From contig DHKP01000004.1 of assembly GCA_002404865.1 (NCBI GenBank), positions 41,348-105,347 on the forward strand: DNA of 64,000 nt, read 5' to 3'. Below, in pieces: positions 35,022 to 44,583 of the stretch (within the stretch, counting starts at the first letter, position 1; each line of letters starts with the position of its first letter). Position numbers and translations under genes: made by a program. This DNA comes from Caryophanales bacterium UBA4691 (GTDB lineage: Bacteria; Bacillota_I; Bacilli_A; RFN20; CAG-826). The notes beneath the pieces were generated by a model. The model searched no databases and was not told the DNA's origin. It saw nothing but the letters and a program-made list of their open reading frames with translations.

Positions 35022-36389
35022 ATGGCAATATCATTCCATCATTTCGATAAGTGGTGCTTCGCGAATATAGATCTCGCGGAAGAAGTACTAGAGACGCAAA
35101 ATAAGGCTGTCATCGTGATCGCAGGTGCTTCTAGCTCTGGAAAATCTTTTTCCGCCGAAGCGTTAAAAAGGACCCTTAACGTGCATGGACATAGGGCCAC
35201 GATTATTTCTCTTGATCAATATAATTTCGGTTTGTCAGCGATTATCCCAAACAAGGTCAATGAGAACATTTTCCATGGCAGCATTACAAACATTGAGGAA
35301 ATTGAGAAGGTTATTAAGCCGATTCTCCTCGACTTTTCTTTTCAGGACAAATATTGCGAGCGTTGCTTATCGCGGATTAAAAAAGCGATCGCCCCCCTTC
35401 TAGAAGCCGCGAAGATTCAAGAATTTATAGACGGATTAGCAAAAGAGTGGAAACTTCTTAATTTTGACGAACCAACCGTTTATAACCTAAAAGAAGCGGC
35501 CTTAGACGTCAAAAAACTATTGGATGAGGGGAAAATTCAAGAGAAAAAGTATTCCAAAATCGTCAGCGAGCGCGTTCGCACTTGGCGAAAAATAGACGGT
35601 AGGAAATTCGATGTCATCATCATTGAAGGAATTTATGCCTTGGACAAAACCTTCCTTGATGAATTAAAAGGAATCCAAACCATCACCAACTTCATTGACG
35701 GCAATGCGAAATCACTTTTCCTTAGGAGAATCATTCGCGACAAAGTATCGACAAGCGCGGACACTCCTTTTACGACACATCTGTATTTTCGTTATATTAT
35801 TCCTAGCTACAAAAACACCATTCTGCCAACTCGAAAGAACGCTGACGTAATCTTAGATAACAATATGTCTTTTGAAGAATTGCGATCTGGCGAACTCTAT
35901 GTGACAAAAGACGGATTTACCATTTCTAATCCTAAGGCCGCCTGTTATTTATTGTCACATAGCGAAATCAAAAAACGCCATTACGAAAAAGATTATTATT
36001 TTATCGCTCCATCAGAAAGCAAAAATAGCGACAATATTTTACGTTTTCGCCTTCGAAGCAAGGACCAAGGCAAAACCTATGAGCCAGGTAGTTTGGTTCA
36101 TAAAGGTGCCCCGAAAGTGCGAAAAGACAATAAAATCATCCGCCCAATCAACGTTTTATTGAATGAAGAGGAGATTAAAGCGGTATGGAGTGATGAGATT
36201 TCTTGTTTAAGCGATTTCAAAAACGCCGGTTTTTTGATTGAGAAAGTCGAGACAAAAATTAAATCAAAAATCGTATATAAAGGGCAGAATTTAACATTGT
36301 TCGAGGTTGATGAAAAAGGGGCATACGTCGAAATCGTACCGCCGATACTTTTAGATGTGGTGAAGGAAATTAAACATATCATCAAATAA
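35022..36389 (+). CDS. uridine-kinase-like P-loop domain fused to a CYTH domain
   Basis: The 455-residue protein has an N-terminal P-loop kinase domain of the uridine kinase/phosphoribulokinase type ([19 protein letters not shown] near residues 30-48; [24 protein letters not shown] near 203). The C-terminal ~150 residues resemble a CYTH/triphosphate tunnel domain: [46 protein letters not shown]. The ExExK signature of CYTH enzymes is degenerate (SEIKKR). Plant TTM1/TTM2 proteins have the same kinase-CYTH order. The substrate is unknown. It lies 28 bases upstream of guaA in the same direction. Confidence 0.8.
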   Translation: MAISFHHFDKWCFANIDLAEEVLETQNKAVIVIAGASSSGKSFSAEALKRTLNVHGHRATIISLDQYNFGLSAIIPNKVNENIFHGSITNIEEIEKVIKPILLDFSFQDKYCERCLSRIKKAIAPLLEAAKIQEFIDGLAKEWKLLNFDEPTVYNLKEAALDVKKLLDEGKIQEKKYSKIVSERVRTWRKIDGRKFDVIIIEGIYALDKTFLDELKGIQTITNFIDGNAKSLFLRRIIRDKVSTSADTPFTTHLYFRYIIPSYKNTILPTRKNADVILDNNMSFEELRSGELYVTKDGFTISNPKAACYLLSHSEIKKRHYEKDYYFIAPSESKNSDNILRFRLRSKDQGKTYEPGSLVHKGAPKVRKDNKIIRPINVLLNEEEIKAVWSDEISCLSDFKNAGFLIEKVETKIKSKIVYKGQNLTLFEVDEKGAYVEIVPPILLDVVKEIKHIIK

Positions 36390-36417
36390 AAGCAAAGGAA
36401 AAGGAAGGGAAACAAAT

Positions 36418-37956
36418 ATGAAGGAAAAAATTGTTGTTTTAGACTTTGGAGGGCAGTACAACGAACTCATCGCTAGAAGAGTGAGACAAGCTCATGTTTA
36501 TAGCGAGGTCCTCCCTTATTCTATTTCGCTAGAAAAATTAGATGATCCATCCATAAAAGGCATCATATTCACGGGTGGCCCAAATAGTGTCTATGAAGAA
36601 AAATCCCCACATATCGACCCTAAAATTTTTTCATTGGGAAAACCAATTTTAGGAATTTGCTATGGTGCGCAGCTTATCGCTTATACCTTAGGCGGAGTAG
36701 TAAGCAAGGCAAGTAAAAGCGAATACGGAAACGCAAGTTGTTCCATTAACGACGACTCCTCATTAGTTAAAGGGTGTAAGAAAGAGTCGGACGTTTTTAT
36801 GTCTCATAATGACCAAGTCACTACCCTCCCACCATCTTTTAAGCGCATCATGAGCACAGCGACTTGCCCAAATGCAGCCTTCGTTAACGAAGATAAGAAA
36901 ATCTACGCAGTCCAATTCCATCCAGAAGTGACTCATACTGTGGAAGGGCAAAAAATGCTCGAAAACTTTGTAAGACATATTTGCGGATGTCTTTGTGATT
37001 GGAATAGCTCCTCGTTTATCGAGACAAAAGTTCAAGAAATCCGCGCAAAAGTTGGCTCTTCTAAAGTCCTATGCGCTCTTTCAGGAGGTGTTGATTCGGC
37101 GGTTACGGCTGCGATTTTGTCGAAAGCGATTGGCGAAAATCTATACTGCGTATTCGTTGACCACGGCTTACTTAGGAAAAAGGAAAACGAAGAAGTAATT
37201 CGTGTTTTTGGGAATAAAGATAATTTTTCCCACCACTTTATTCCTGTGGACGCCAAAGCACGTTTCTTATCAGCTTTAAAAGGCGTGGAAATCCCTGAAA
37301 CAAAAAGAAAAATCATCGGTGCGACTTTTATCGATGTATTTACGACTGAAGCGAAAAAACTCCCCCACATTTCTTATTTGGCGCAAGGTACCATATATCC
37401 TGATCGAATAGAAAGCGGAATGAACGGATCAGCCACAATCAAGAGCCATCATAATGTCGGCGGCTTACCGGAACATTTGGGATTTGAAGGACTCATTGAG
37501 CCATTAAGAGATTTATTCAAAGACGAAGTTAGGGAGGTTGGGTTACTTCTTGGCCTTCCGAAAGATATCGTATACCGCCAGCCATTCCCAGGACCTGGCT
37601 TAGCGATCCGCATTATCGGCGAAGTCACCGAAGAAAAAATTAAAATCGTACAAGAAGCTGATTACATTTTCCGCGAAGAAATCAAAAACGCGAATCTAGA
37701 AACAAATCCAAACCAATATTTTGCAGCCCTAAGCAACATGAAAAGCGTTGGGGTCATGGGTGATAGCAGAACTTACGATTACGCAGTTGTTTTAAGAGCG
37801 GTTTGCACCGACAACTTTATGACGGCGAAACCTTTTGAAATCCCTTATCCCCTCTTAGCGAAAATCTCAGAACGCATCGTTAACGAAGTCAAAGGTGTCA
37901 ATCGCGTTCTTTATGATTTCACCAGTAAACCGCCTGCAACGATCGAATTAGAATAA
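36418..37956 (+). CDS. guaA: GMP synthase (glutamine-hydrolysing)
   Basis: The 512-residue protein has an N-terminal glutamine amidotransferase domain, with the nucleophile Cys81 in LGICYGAQ and the catalytic His in [10 protein letters not shown]. The ATP pyrophosphatase domain follows ([10 protein letters not shown] near 220), and the dimerisation domain ends with [17 protein letters not shown]. It converts XMP to GMP. GGAAGGGAAAC precedes the ATG. Confidence 0.97.
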   Translation: MKEKIVVLDFGGQYNELIARRVRQAHVYSEVLPYSISLEKLDDPSIKGIIFTGGPNSVYEEKSPHIDPKIFSLGKPILGICYGAQLIAYTLGGVVSKASKSEYGNASCSINDDSSLVKGCKKESDVFMSHNDQVTTLPPSFKRIMSTATCPNAAFVNEDKKIYAVQFHPEVTHTVEGQKMLENFVRHICGCLCDWNSSSFIETKVQEIRAKVGSSKVLCALSGGVDSAVTAAILSKAIGENLYCVFVDHGLLRKKENEEVIRVFGNKDNFSHHFIPVDAKARFLSALKGVEIPETKRKIIGATFIDVFTTEAKKLPHISYLAQGTIYPDRIESGMNGSATIKSHHNVGGLPEHLGFEGLIEPLRDLFKDEVREVGLLLGLPKDIVYRQPFPGPGLAIRIIGEVTEEKIKIVQEADYIFREEIKNANLETNPNQYFAALSNMKSVGVMGDSRTYDYAVVLRAVCTDNFMTAKPFEIPYPLLAKISERIVNEVKGVNRVLYDFTSKPPATIELE

Positions 37957-38595
37957 ATGGAACAAAGCCAAGTCGAAAAAATCATTCGTTGCATTACGCC
38001 CCTATTTAATGGTGATAAGACGGGGCACGATATTTTTCATACTCTTCGTGTCTATCATCTTGCCTTAAAAATCGCTAGAGAGGAAAAAGCAAACGAGAAA
38101 CTCGTTACTCTTGCTTCTTTATTACACGACGTCGACGATCCTAAACTATTCCAAACATTAGATTTTGCTAACGCTAGAGCCATCATGAAAGCTTGCAATA
38201 TTGAAAAAGAAATCGTCACTATTGTCATTGGAATCATCAAAGAAGTCTCTTTCAAAGGGAAAGACAGCGTTATCCCTGCTACTTTAGAAGGGAAAATCGT
38301 GCAAGACGCAGACCGACTAGATGCAATTGGAGCAATCGGAATCGCTAGGGCTTTTGCTTATGGAGGGGCCAAAAATCGCGTGATGTATGACCCTAATGAA
38401 AAGCCTCTAAGCGAAATGGACGAAAATGCATACCGCAATCATAAGGGAACCACCATCAATCATTTTTATGAAAAGCTGCTTTTATTAAAAGATATGCTAA
38501 ATACCGTAGAAGCAAGAAAAATCGCGCAAAACCGCCATGAATTCATGAAAAGATTCTTAGATGAATTCTTTTTAGAATGGGAAGAGAAGGACTAA
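37957..38595 (+). CDS. HD-domain phosphohydrolase
   Basis: The 212-residue protein has the HD motif set: H in GHDIFHTLRVYHLA, HD in LASLLHDVDDPK near residue 52, and D in QDADRLDAIGAIGIARAF near 113. It resembles YedJ-like metal-dependent phosphohydrolases. The ATG follows the guaA stop directly (TAAATG), so the pair is co-transcribed. A role in nucleotide metabolism is plausible but not shown. Confidence 0.88.
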   Translation: MEQSQVEKIIRCITPLFNGDKTGHDIFHTLRVYHLALKIAREEKANEKLVTLASLLHDVDDPKLFQTLDFANARAIMKACNIEKEIVTIVIGIIKEVSFKGKDSVIPATLEGKIVQDADRLDAIGAIGIARAFAYGGAKNRVMYDPNEKPLSEMDENAYRNHKGTTINHFYEKLLLLKDMLNTVEARKIAQNRHEFMKRFLDEFFLEWEEKD

Positions 38596-38620
38596 ACCGC
38601 TTTTTCTTATCGAAGCTATT

Positions 38621-38649
38621 TTGACAAAATAAAAACAAGCGATTACGAT
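38621..38649 (+). promoter_or_regulatory. promoter of the SIR2-RDD operon
   Basis: A perfect TTGACA (38621-38626), a 17-base spacer and TACGAT (38644-38649) end nine bases before the ATG at 38659. There is no ribosome binding site, so the mRNA should be leaderless or nearly so. Confidence 0.6.
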
Positions 38650-38658
38650 ACTATCGTT

Positions 38659-39957
38659 ATGGACAAGGAAAGCCGCGACGATTATCTATTTGAGAAGAAA
38701 TGCCTTCTCACACTTCTTTTCCTCTATTATTATGAAGACGTTTCTTTTGATGCCGTTATTCTTCGTTCTTTTGGTTTTCATTTCGACCCCACTTGCAATT
38801 TCAAAGCAATCGTAAGAAGCCGCAAAGAGCACATCCATAAATACATTATCCATATTTATCAAAAGAAATATGGCGTGAACCTAGAAAGAATGGACGTCAT
38901 GGGTAACGTCAATATCGTCAAAGTCCCGAAAACAAAAACGGAAGATGAATATATTCCAGAAGCTTCATTAAACATTTATTTCGATGGCGTTGATTTTTTT
39001 GCGGTTGGCTATGTTGAAGGCAAATTCCTGAAATTCTCCACCAGCTCTAATCAAAAACAGGATTATGAAAAGGCTCTTGTCTATCGTTTAAATGAAATAA
39101 GCGCAAGAAATGAAACAGCGAATTCTTTCTTATTATGGCTCATGCGGTTTTATAGTTATTCGCTAGAAACCGATTTAGTAATGGGCGCTGGCATTAATAA
39201 GGATTACGGTGCAAAAGATTGGAAAGGGCTATTGGAAACCCTCAATACGGAGTTTTTTCTTGGAGACATTGAACGCGCAAAAGGAGTCGCTCATTACGTT
39301 GGCGATGCTTTATTCACGAGCTCCATGGTCTTAAAAACGAGCGGGTTTGATACGTACCGTTCTTTAAATGATGCGCTTTATAAATTTAAAGAAGCAAAAT
39401 CCTTCAATGATCCAGATAGCACATTGTATCGCTGCGTTGACTATATCGCCGCTCATAAAGGCACCAATATCATTACTTATAATTACGACACAAATCTTGA
39501 ATATCTTTTAAAGAAGCGCGGTCTAATTTATTGCGCGATTTATGACGATAATTCGTTTGTCACAAAAAGCGCGGTTTGTTCTATTTATCATGTGCATGGG
39601 TTACTTCCTTATGACCGCTATAACGAGAAAAAATTCACAGACTCCTTAATTTTCAACGAATCCGATTATTATTATTTGTACAACAACCCCTACTCTTGGA
39701 ATATTGCAAAGCAGTTGCATGATTTTAAATTCAACGTTTGTTTCTTTATCGGAATCTCTTTAACCGACCCGGATATGAAACGAATTCTTGAACTTGCGAA
39801 CAACCCACTCAAATTCAATTTCATTTTCATGAAAAAGGAAAAAGAATACAGCGAACACGTTTATCGTGATATCTCGACTTATTTCTTTACCTTCGATCTC
39901 ATTACCATTTGGGTTAATGAATATGAGGAAATCGGAGATTGGTTATCAAAACTATAA
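38659..39957 (+). CDS. SIR2-like domain protein, candidate defence effector
   Basis: The 432-residue protein has an N-terminal domain of ~150 residues that I do not recognise, followed by a SIR2-like (SIR2_2 type) domain. The glycine-rich MGAGINKDYGAKDW lies near residue 175, Asn275 in ITYNYDTNLEYLL, the likely catalytic His311 or His313 in IYHVHGLL, and FFIGISLTDPDMKRIL near 370. Such domains act as NADases in several anti-phage systems (ThsA, DSR). The stop overlaps the start of the next membrane protein gene by one base. No phage or mobile gene is adjacent. Confidence 0.8.
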   Translation: MDKESRDDYLFEKKCLLTLLFLYYYEDVSFDAVILRSFGFHFDPTCNFKAIVRSRKEHIHKYIIHIYQKKYGVNLERMDVMGNVNIVKVPKTKTEDEYIPEASLNIYFDGVDFFAVGYVEGKFLKFSTSSNQKQDYEKALVYRLNEISARNETANSFLLWLMRFYSYSLETDLVMGAGINKDYGAKDWKGLLETLNTEFFLGDIERAKGVAHYVGDALFTSSMVLKTSGFDTYRSLNDALYKFKEAKSFNDPDSTLYRCVDYIAAHKGTNIITYNYDTNLEYLLKKRGLIYCAIYDDNSFVTKSAVCSIYHVHGLLPYDRYNEKKFTDSLIFNESDYYYLYNNPYSWNIAKQLHDFKFNVCFFIGISLTDPDMKRILELANNPLKFNFIFMKKEKEYSEHVYRDISTYFFTFDLITIWVNEYEEIGDWLSKL

Positions 39958-41135
39958 TGGAAGAAAAATCATTTTACGGGAATGCCCTAGTAGCAAAACG
40001 GAGCAAAAAATTCGGCGCTAGCACGCTTGATTTTTTACTTGTCGGAATATTAAGTGTCCTTCTTTATGCCTTAACCAATCTTGTTATAGAGGCCTTACCC
40101 GACGTGAAGGCGACCCAAAGCGATATTGCCTTGATTCAAGGTGAGATGAAGTCGCTCATTAAAGAAAGCAAAATCGGCGAAGAAAAGGATGGTTCCTTTG
40201 TAGGTATCGACACTTTGGCAAAAAATTATGTCTATCGCTTAACGCACGCATCCCTTCTCAATAACGGAATCAAAGAGAACGATATTTCTTCTTCCATTTC
40301 TAATTTGTATCCTCCAATCGCAAAAGAAAGTGATAACGCTTACTCTTATTACGTGGATTTTAAAGAAAGCCATTTAAGCGAATATGAGGAAAAAGGAATT
40401 TACGGGTTAACGAATTATCTTGATGAGCTAAGTAAAGACATGCCTTTTGCTTTCTCAATCGAAAATGACTACCCCTATTTAAAGCTCGAACAAGCAAAAC
40501 AAATTCAAGATTATATCGTGAATCGTAGCGAAACCTATGAACCTGGGAAAAACGCCTACGAAGCTTTGTTTAACCGCTACTCGGCTCTATTAAAAGACGG
40601 CGCAAATGATTTTCAAGATCGTTATATTCCCTATAAAGAAAAGGCAAATAAAAACGAAACGTATAAAATAAAAATCTATGCAATAAGAAGAGGCGAAATT
40701 CTCTTCTCTTATTTCGTCGCCGTTTTTTTAGGATATTTCTTATTCCCTTTACTATTAAAGAATGGAAAGAGTTTAGCAATGAAATCCTTGTCTTTAGGTT
40801 ACGTGGACGAAAAGGGGAGATACCCAAAATGGTGGAAATTGCTCATTCACGCCTCAGTTTTATTCTTCGAAGAATCCGTGCTCATGATGATTACCCCCTT
40901 CGTTGTTTATGGCGGGAACGCAATTGATTTGGTATATCTGCCATTTTTAGGAGACATTTCTCTATTATGGGTTGGCTTATTCTCGATTTTATTCATGCTG
41001 TTTTCTTTCCTTTCTTCGTTTATCGATAAAGAGAAAAAGGCCACAACGAGTGAAATTATTAGCCAATTAGTCTTAAAAGACGGTAAAGAATTTATTGTCG
41101 AAGATAGTAAGGAAAATAATGGGCGAAAATTGTAA
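39957..41135 (+). CDS. RDD-family membrane protein with large extracytoplasmic domain (first copy)
   Basis: The ATG at 39957 overlaps the SIR2 stop (TAATG) and gives 392 residues. RSKKFGASTLDFLLVGILSVLLYAL is an RDD-type first helix. About 200 hydrophilic residues follow that should lie outside. Then come a second helix (ILFSYFVAVFLGYFLFPLLL), the RDD-type KNGKSLAMKSLSLGYVDEKG and two or three more helices. RDD proteins are poorly understood. Coupling to the SIR2 gene suggests a joint role. Confidence 0.7.
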   Translation: MEEKSFYGNALVAKRSKKFGASTLDFLLVGILSVLLYALTNLVIEALPDVKATQSDIALIQGEMKSLIKESKIGEEKDGSFVGIDTLAKNYVYRLTHASLLNNGIKENDISSSISNLYPPIAKESDNAYSYYVDFKESHLSEYEEKGIYGLTNYLDELSKDMPFAFSIENDYPYLKLEQAKQIQDYIVNRSETYEPGKNAYEALFNRYSALLKDGANDFQDRYIPYKEKANKNETYKIKIYAIRRGEILFSYFVAVFLGYFLFPLLLKNGKSLAMKSLSLGYVDEKGRYPKWWKLLIHASVLFFEESVLMMITPFVVYGGNAIDLVYLPFLGDISLLWVGLFSILFMLFSFLSSFIDKEKKATTSEIISQLVLKDGKEFIVEDSKENNGRKL

Positions 41136-42099
41136 AGAACAAGAAATAAAACTTACTTTTGAAACGCCAGGGACGGGCAAAATTTTAAGCACGCACTTAT
41201 TCGATTGGTTTATTTCAATGGTTCTAGGCTTTATTTTACTAATTGGTACTTTTGCGATTGTACCTTTATTTCCTTCTTACCAAAATGCGTTAAAGGAAAG
41301 GAATGAAATCCTCGTCTCTTCCTCTTTGTATGTTAAAAAAGAAGACAGAATTATCCCTCTGATAAATTCGATTAGCGGTGACGAGTCTTTATCGCTCAAT
41401 GAAAAAAGCAAAAAATTGGATACAAGCCTCTCTTATTTTTTTCTAAGTTACATTGATAGAGAATTAGAAGGAAGAGGAAAGGATACCTATTTAGCATTAA
41501 AAAAGGAAGCGAAAATAAATAACAACCCTCTCTTCGATAAGGATGGAAATAGAACCTATACCAATCCAGATTATGATAAAGACTATTATTCTTTTTATAC
41601 GGATACCTATTCGAAAAAAGCCTTAGGGTATTTATCGCTCAAAAAAGGATATTCTTCTTCTAGACATACGATTCTATGGACAACTACATCCTCGATTTTA
41701 TCAACTTTCTTATTCTCTTTTCTTATTTTCTATTTGATCGTTCCCTTAATCTTCCCACGCGGAAAAAGGACTCTTGGAATGCTTTTATTAAAAACCGCAT
41801 TGGTGGGTAAAAATGGCTTCAGCTGTTCTTTGCCACGCTTTGTTTTTCACGCTTTATTCGAAATCATTTTCATTATCATAGGCAGCGTGGTTGCGTTTTT
41901 GATCCCTTTAGCAATTTCAGTCACGATGATAATTCTAAGAAAAATCGATCATCAATCATTAACTGATTACGTCGCTGGCACATATGTAGTCTCCATTTCG
42001 GAGAATAGAGTCTACCAAAACGTCTATGAATACCTAGAAGGAGAGCACAAAGCAAATTCTTCCCGTTTTTTAGAAAACAAGGAAACGAAATTACTCTAA
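41119..42099 (+). CDS. RDD-family membrane protein with extracytoplasmic domain (second copy)
   Basis: From the ATG at 41119 (AAGGAAAAT upstream) the product has 326 residues. The plan is the same as in the preceding gene: a first helix in STHLFDWFISMVLGFILLIG, an outer domain of ~140 residues, and a helix after HTILWTTTSSILSTF. The RDD-like RGKRTLGMLLLKTALVGKNG and two final helices follow. It overlaps the previous gene by 17 bases. The two proteins look like diverged paralogues that could form a heteromeric membrane complex. Confidence 0.7.
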   Translation: MGENCKEQEIKLTFETPGTGKILSTHLFDWFISMVLGFILLIGTFAIVPLFPSYQNALKERNEILVSSSLYVKKEDRIIPLINSISGDESLSLNEKSKKLDTSLSYFFLSYIDRELEGRGKDTYLALKKEAKINNNPLFDKDGNRTYTNPDYDKDYYSFYTDTYSKKALGYLSLKKGYSSSRHTILWTTTSSILSTFLFSFLIFYLIVPLIFPRGKRTLGMLLLKTALVGKNGFSCSLPRFVFHALFEIIFIIIGSVVAFLIPLAISVTMIILRKIDHQSLTDYVAGTYVVSISENRVYQNVYEYLEGEHKANSSRFLENKETKLL

Positions 42100-42140
42100 A
42101 GGGACAAAAAATTTAAGAGTTTTTATAAATAAAGCGAACT

Positions 42141-42149
42141 TGCTATAAT
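42141..42149 (+). promoter_or_regulatory. extended -10 promoter of the sugar ABC operon
   Basis: TGCTATAAT is a perfect TATAAT with the TG-n extension, 26 bases before the ATG. GAGAAAGGG acts as ribosome binding site. Confidence 0.6.
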
Positions 42150-42175
42150 AAGACGTAATTCGAGAAAGGGTTAAC

Positions 42176-43633
42176 ATGGAAATCAGACTTGTTGGCTTGA
42201 CGAAAAAATTCCCTGGCGATGCGAAGAAGAATACGCCAGACACCATCGCGGTGGATCATTTAAATCTTACCATCAAAAACGGAGAGCTTATGGGCTTATT
42301 AGGCCCTTCCGGGTGTGGAAAAAGCACCACTCTTTATATGCTCTCTGGTTTAAAAGAGCCTACCGAAGGCGAAATTTGGTTCGATGATGAGGATGTCACC
42401 CATTTAGCACCGGAAAAGCGTGGAATCGGCTTGGTCTTTCAAAACTACGCTTTATACCCCCATATGACTGTTTATAAAAACGTCATGTTCCCTCTAACGA
42501 ATCTTAGGGTGGAGGAAAACGAAAAGTCTTTCGCTTTAGAGAAATACCGTCTTTACTTAACCTTATTAGAAGACCCAAACCGAATCATCAAAGCAATTCT
42601 TGCTAGTGCAAATAACGGCAAAGTCAATCGTGGGTATGCGATTGATGCGCTTACAAACGAATTTCATATTTCTAAATATCTAGCGAAAGAAATATTTAAG
42701 TGGAATTTGCAAGGTGCGAATGAAAACACCATTCCTCTTGTCAATGAATTAAAAGAAAAATATCTTTCTTTGTCGTATAAAGAAGAGGAAAAGCTCACGA
42801 AAAAAGGCTATACATGGAATGAAAAATGCGAACTTTCAAAAAACGGAACGATTCACAAAATTAAACGAAAATTGACTCTCGATGAGATGGATGCGTTAGT
42901 AAGAGAAGCGGCGAGATTGGTCCAAATCGAAAGTTACTTAGACCGTAAACCAAAAGAACTATCAGGTGGCCAACAACAGCGTGTCGCAATCGCGCGCGCT
43001 CTTGTGAAAAAGCCGCGTGTCCTTTTGCTCGATGAACCGCTTTCTAATCTGGACGCTCGTTTACGCATTCAAACACGGGAAGAAATCCGTAGAATTCAAC
43101 AAGAAACCGGCATCACTACGGTTTTTGTCACGCACGACCAAGAAGAAGCGATGTCCATTTGCGATGACATCGTCGTCATGAAAGAAGGAAGGATGATGCA
43201 GCTTGATCATCCGCAAGAAGTCTATAAAGATCCGAAAAACTTATTCGTCGCGAAATTCTTAGGCAACCCACCAATAAACGTTTTCCAAGGGACGCTCAAT
43301 AATGGATGGCTAATGATTGGCAATGAAAAAATCCTATATACGCATAAGAAAGTTCAGGATGGACCTGTTTATATCGGTATCCGCCCAGAAGGTTTCTTAA
43401 TAGATAAAGAATGCGGCGAAGAGAAAAAGGTGCTAACCCTAAACTGCGAACAAATTATCACCCAAGGGAGAGACTTATCTTTAGTTTGTTCCTCCCCTTA
43501 TTTTATTGGTAGTAAATTAAAAATCATCATCGATAGCGATATCAATGCAAAACCAGGAAAAATCAAATTCGGTTTACGCCCAAACAAGGTTTATGTCTTC
43601 GATGGAAAAACCGAAGAAAGGATATATCTTTAA
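42176..43633 (+). CDS. sugar ABC transporter ATP-binding protein with internal insertion
   Basis: The 485-residue MalK/MsmK/UgpC-type ATPase has Walker [10 protein letters not shown] near residues 43-51, Q-loop [17 protein letters not shown] near 91, signature [15 protein letters not shown] near 262, and Walker [17 protein letters not shown] near 282. A C-terminal TOBE-type domain follows. Between the Q-loop and the signature about 120 extra residues are inserted (roughly residues 115-240). Ordinary MalK proteins are ~370 residues. A comparable insertion is known in mycoplasma MsmK-like proteins. It energises the two permeases encoded next. Confidence 0.92.
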   Translation: MEIRLVGLTKKFPGDAKKNTPDTIAVDHLNLTIKNGELMGLLGPSGCGKSTTLYMLSGLKEPTEGEIWFDDEDVTHLAPEKRGIGLVFQNYALYPHMTVYKNVMFPLTNLRVEENEKSFALEKYRLYLTLLEDPNRIIKAILASANNGKVNRGYAIDALTNEFHISKYLAKEIFKWNLQGANENTIPLVNELKEKYLSLSYKEEEKLTKKGYTWNEKCELSKNGTIHKIKRKLTLDEMDALVREAARLVQIESYLDRKPKELSGGQQQRVAIARALVKKPRVLLLDEPLSNLDARLRIQTREEIRRIQQETGITTVFVTHDQEEAMSICDDIVVMKEGRMMQLDHPQEVYKDPKNLFVAKFLGNPPINVFQGTLNNGWLMIGNEKILYTHKKVQDGPVYIGIRPEGFLIDKECGEEKKVLTLNCEQIITQGRDLSLVCSSPYFIGSKLKIIIDSDINAKPGKIKFGLRPNKVYVFDGKTEERIYL

Positions 43634-43638
43634 TTCTT

Positions 43639-44580
43639 ATGGATGGCAAGAACAATTGGAAAGCATGGTTATACTTGGCGCCGGTTTTGATTCTCATGTC
43701 GGTGTTCACCTTCTTTCCGCTTATTAATACCTTTGTCATCTCTTTTTTAAAGGATTATAACGTCACCACTGGTACAAGTAGCGGGTTCACTTTCTTTAAT
43801 TATGGCGTTGTTTTGGGAATTGTCGAAAGAAATCCAGGTTCAGGCGTTTTTGATAAAACCTTCCTTTCTTTCACGGGACCTAGCGCGTTAACCAATACGT
43901 TATTGATCACTTTCATCACGGTTCCGATTTCCGTTATTATCGCCTTAGTTATCGCAATCGCAATCAATAGCATCAAAGTACTTCAAAAATTTTTCCAAAC
44001 CGTCTTCTTTATGCCATACGTCACTAACGTCATCGCGGTTGGCATGGTTTTCTCGCTCATGTTCCAACCCGCTGGAATCTTCAACCAGCTCTTCCATCTA
44101 TCCACAAATTGGATTTCTGATAAAAGTTCATCATGGGGAAGCTGCATGTTCGTTCTTTGCCTTTATATCATTTGGACTGCGCTCCCATACAAGATTTTGA
44201 TTTTCTTAAGCGGATTGCAAGGAATCGATAAACAATACTATGAAGCAGCTAAAATCGATGCATCTCCAGCTTGGAAAACGAATTTGAAAATCACTGTCCC
44301 CCTATTATCTCCGCAAATCCTTTATATTACGGTTACTTCCTTCATCGGCGCATTTAAAGAATACAATGCCGTGATTGGTTTACTTAACCGCAATTATTCC
44401 AATTCGCCAAACGTGCCAGACATGTATACGGTTGTCTATTATATTTACGATAAAATCGATGGGAATAATTTCTCCACGCAAACTCAATACGCATCCGCTG
44501 CAGCCGTCATTCTTTTCCTTATCATTATGCTATTTACGTGGATTCAAATGGAAGTTAGCAAGAGAAAGGTGGTGTATTAA
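43639..44580 (+). CDS. sugar ABC transporter permease (UgpA/MalF type)
   Basis: The 313-residue protein has about six membrane helices and an EAA loop near residue 196 (YYEAAKIDASPAWKTNLKITVPLL). It pairs with the next permease. The start at 43639 lies 5 bases after the ATPase stop. The sugar is not evident from sequence. Confidence 0.9.
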   Translation: MDGKNNWKAWLYLAPVLILMSVFTFFPLINTFVISFLKDYNVTTGTSSGFTFFNYGVVLGIVERNPGSGVFDKTFLSFTGPSALTNTLLITFITVPISVIIALVIAIAINSIKVLQKFFQTVFFMPYVTNVIAVGMVFSLMFQPAGIFNQLFHLSTNWISDKSSSWGSCMFVLCLYIIWTALPYKILIFLSGLQGIDKQYYEAAKIDASPAWKTNLKITVPLLSPQILYITVTSFIGAFKEYNAVIGLLNRNYSNSPNVPDMYTVVYYIYDKIDGNNFSTQTQYASAAAVILFLIIMLFTWIQMEVSKRKVVY

Positions 44581-44583
44581 TTT

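Noticed and set aside
36390..36417. Purine or guanidine riboswitch before guaA
   Set aside because: Only 28 bases separate guaA from the preceding gene, too short for an aptamer.
38659..39957. SIR2 gene as part of a known two-gene Thoeris-type system
   Set aside because: No TIR-domain gene lies beside it. The neighbours are RDD membrane proteins, so it does not fit the known layout.
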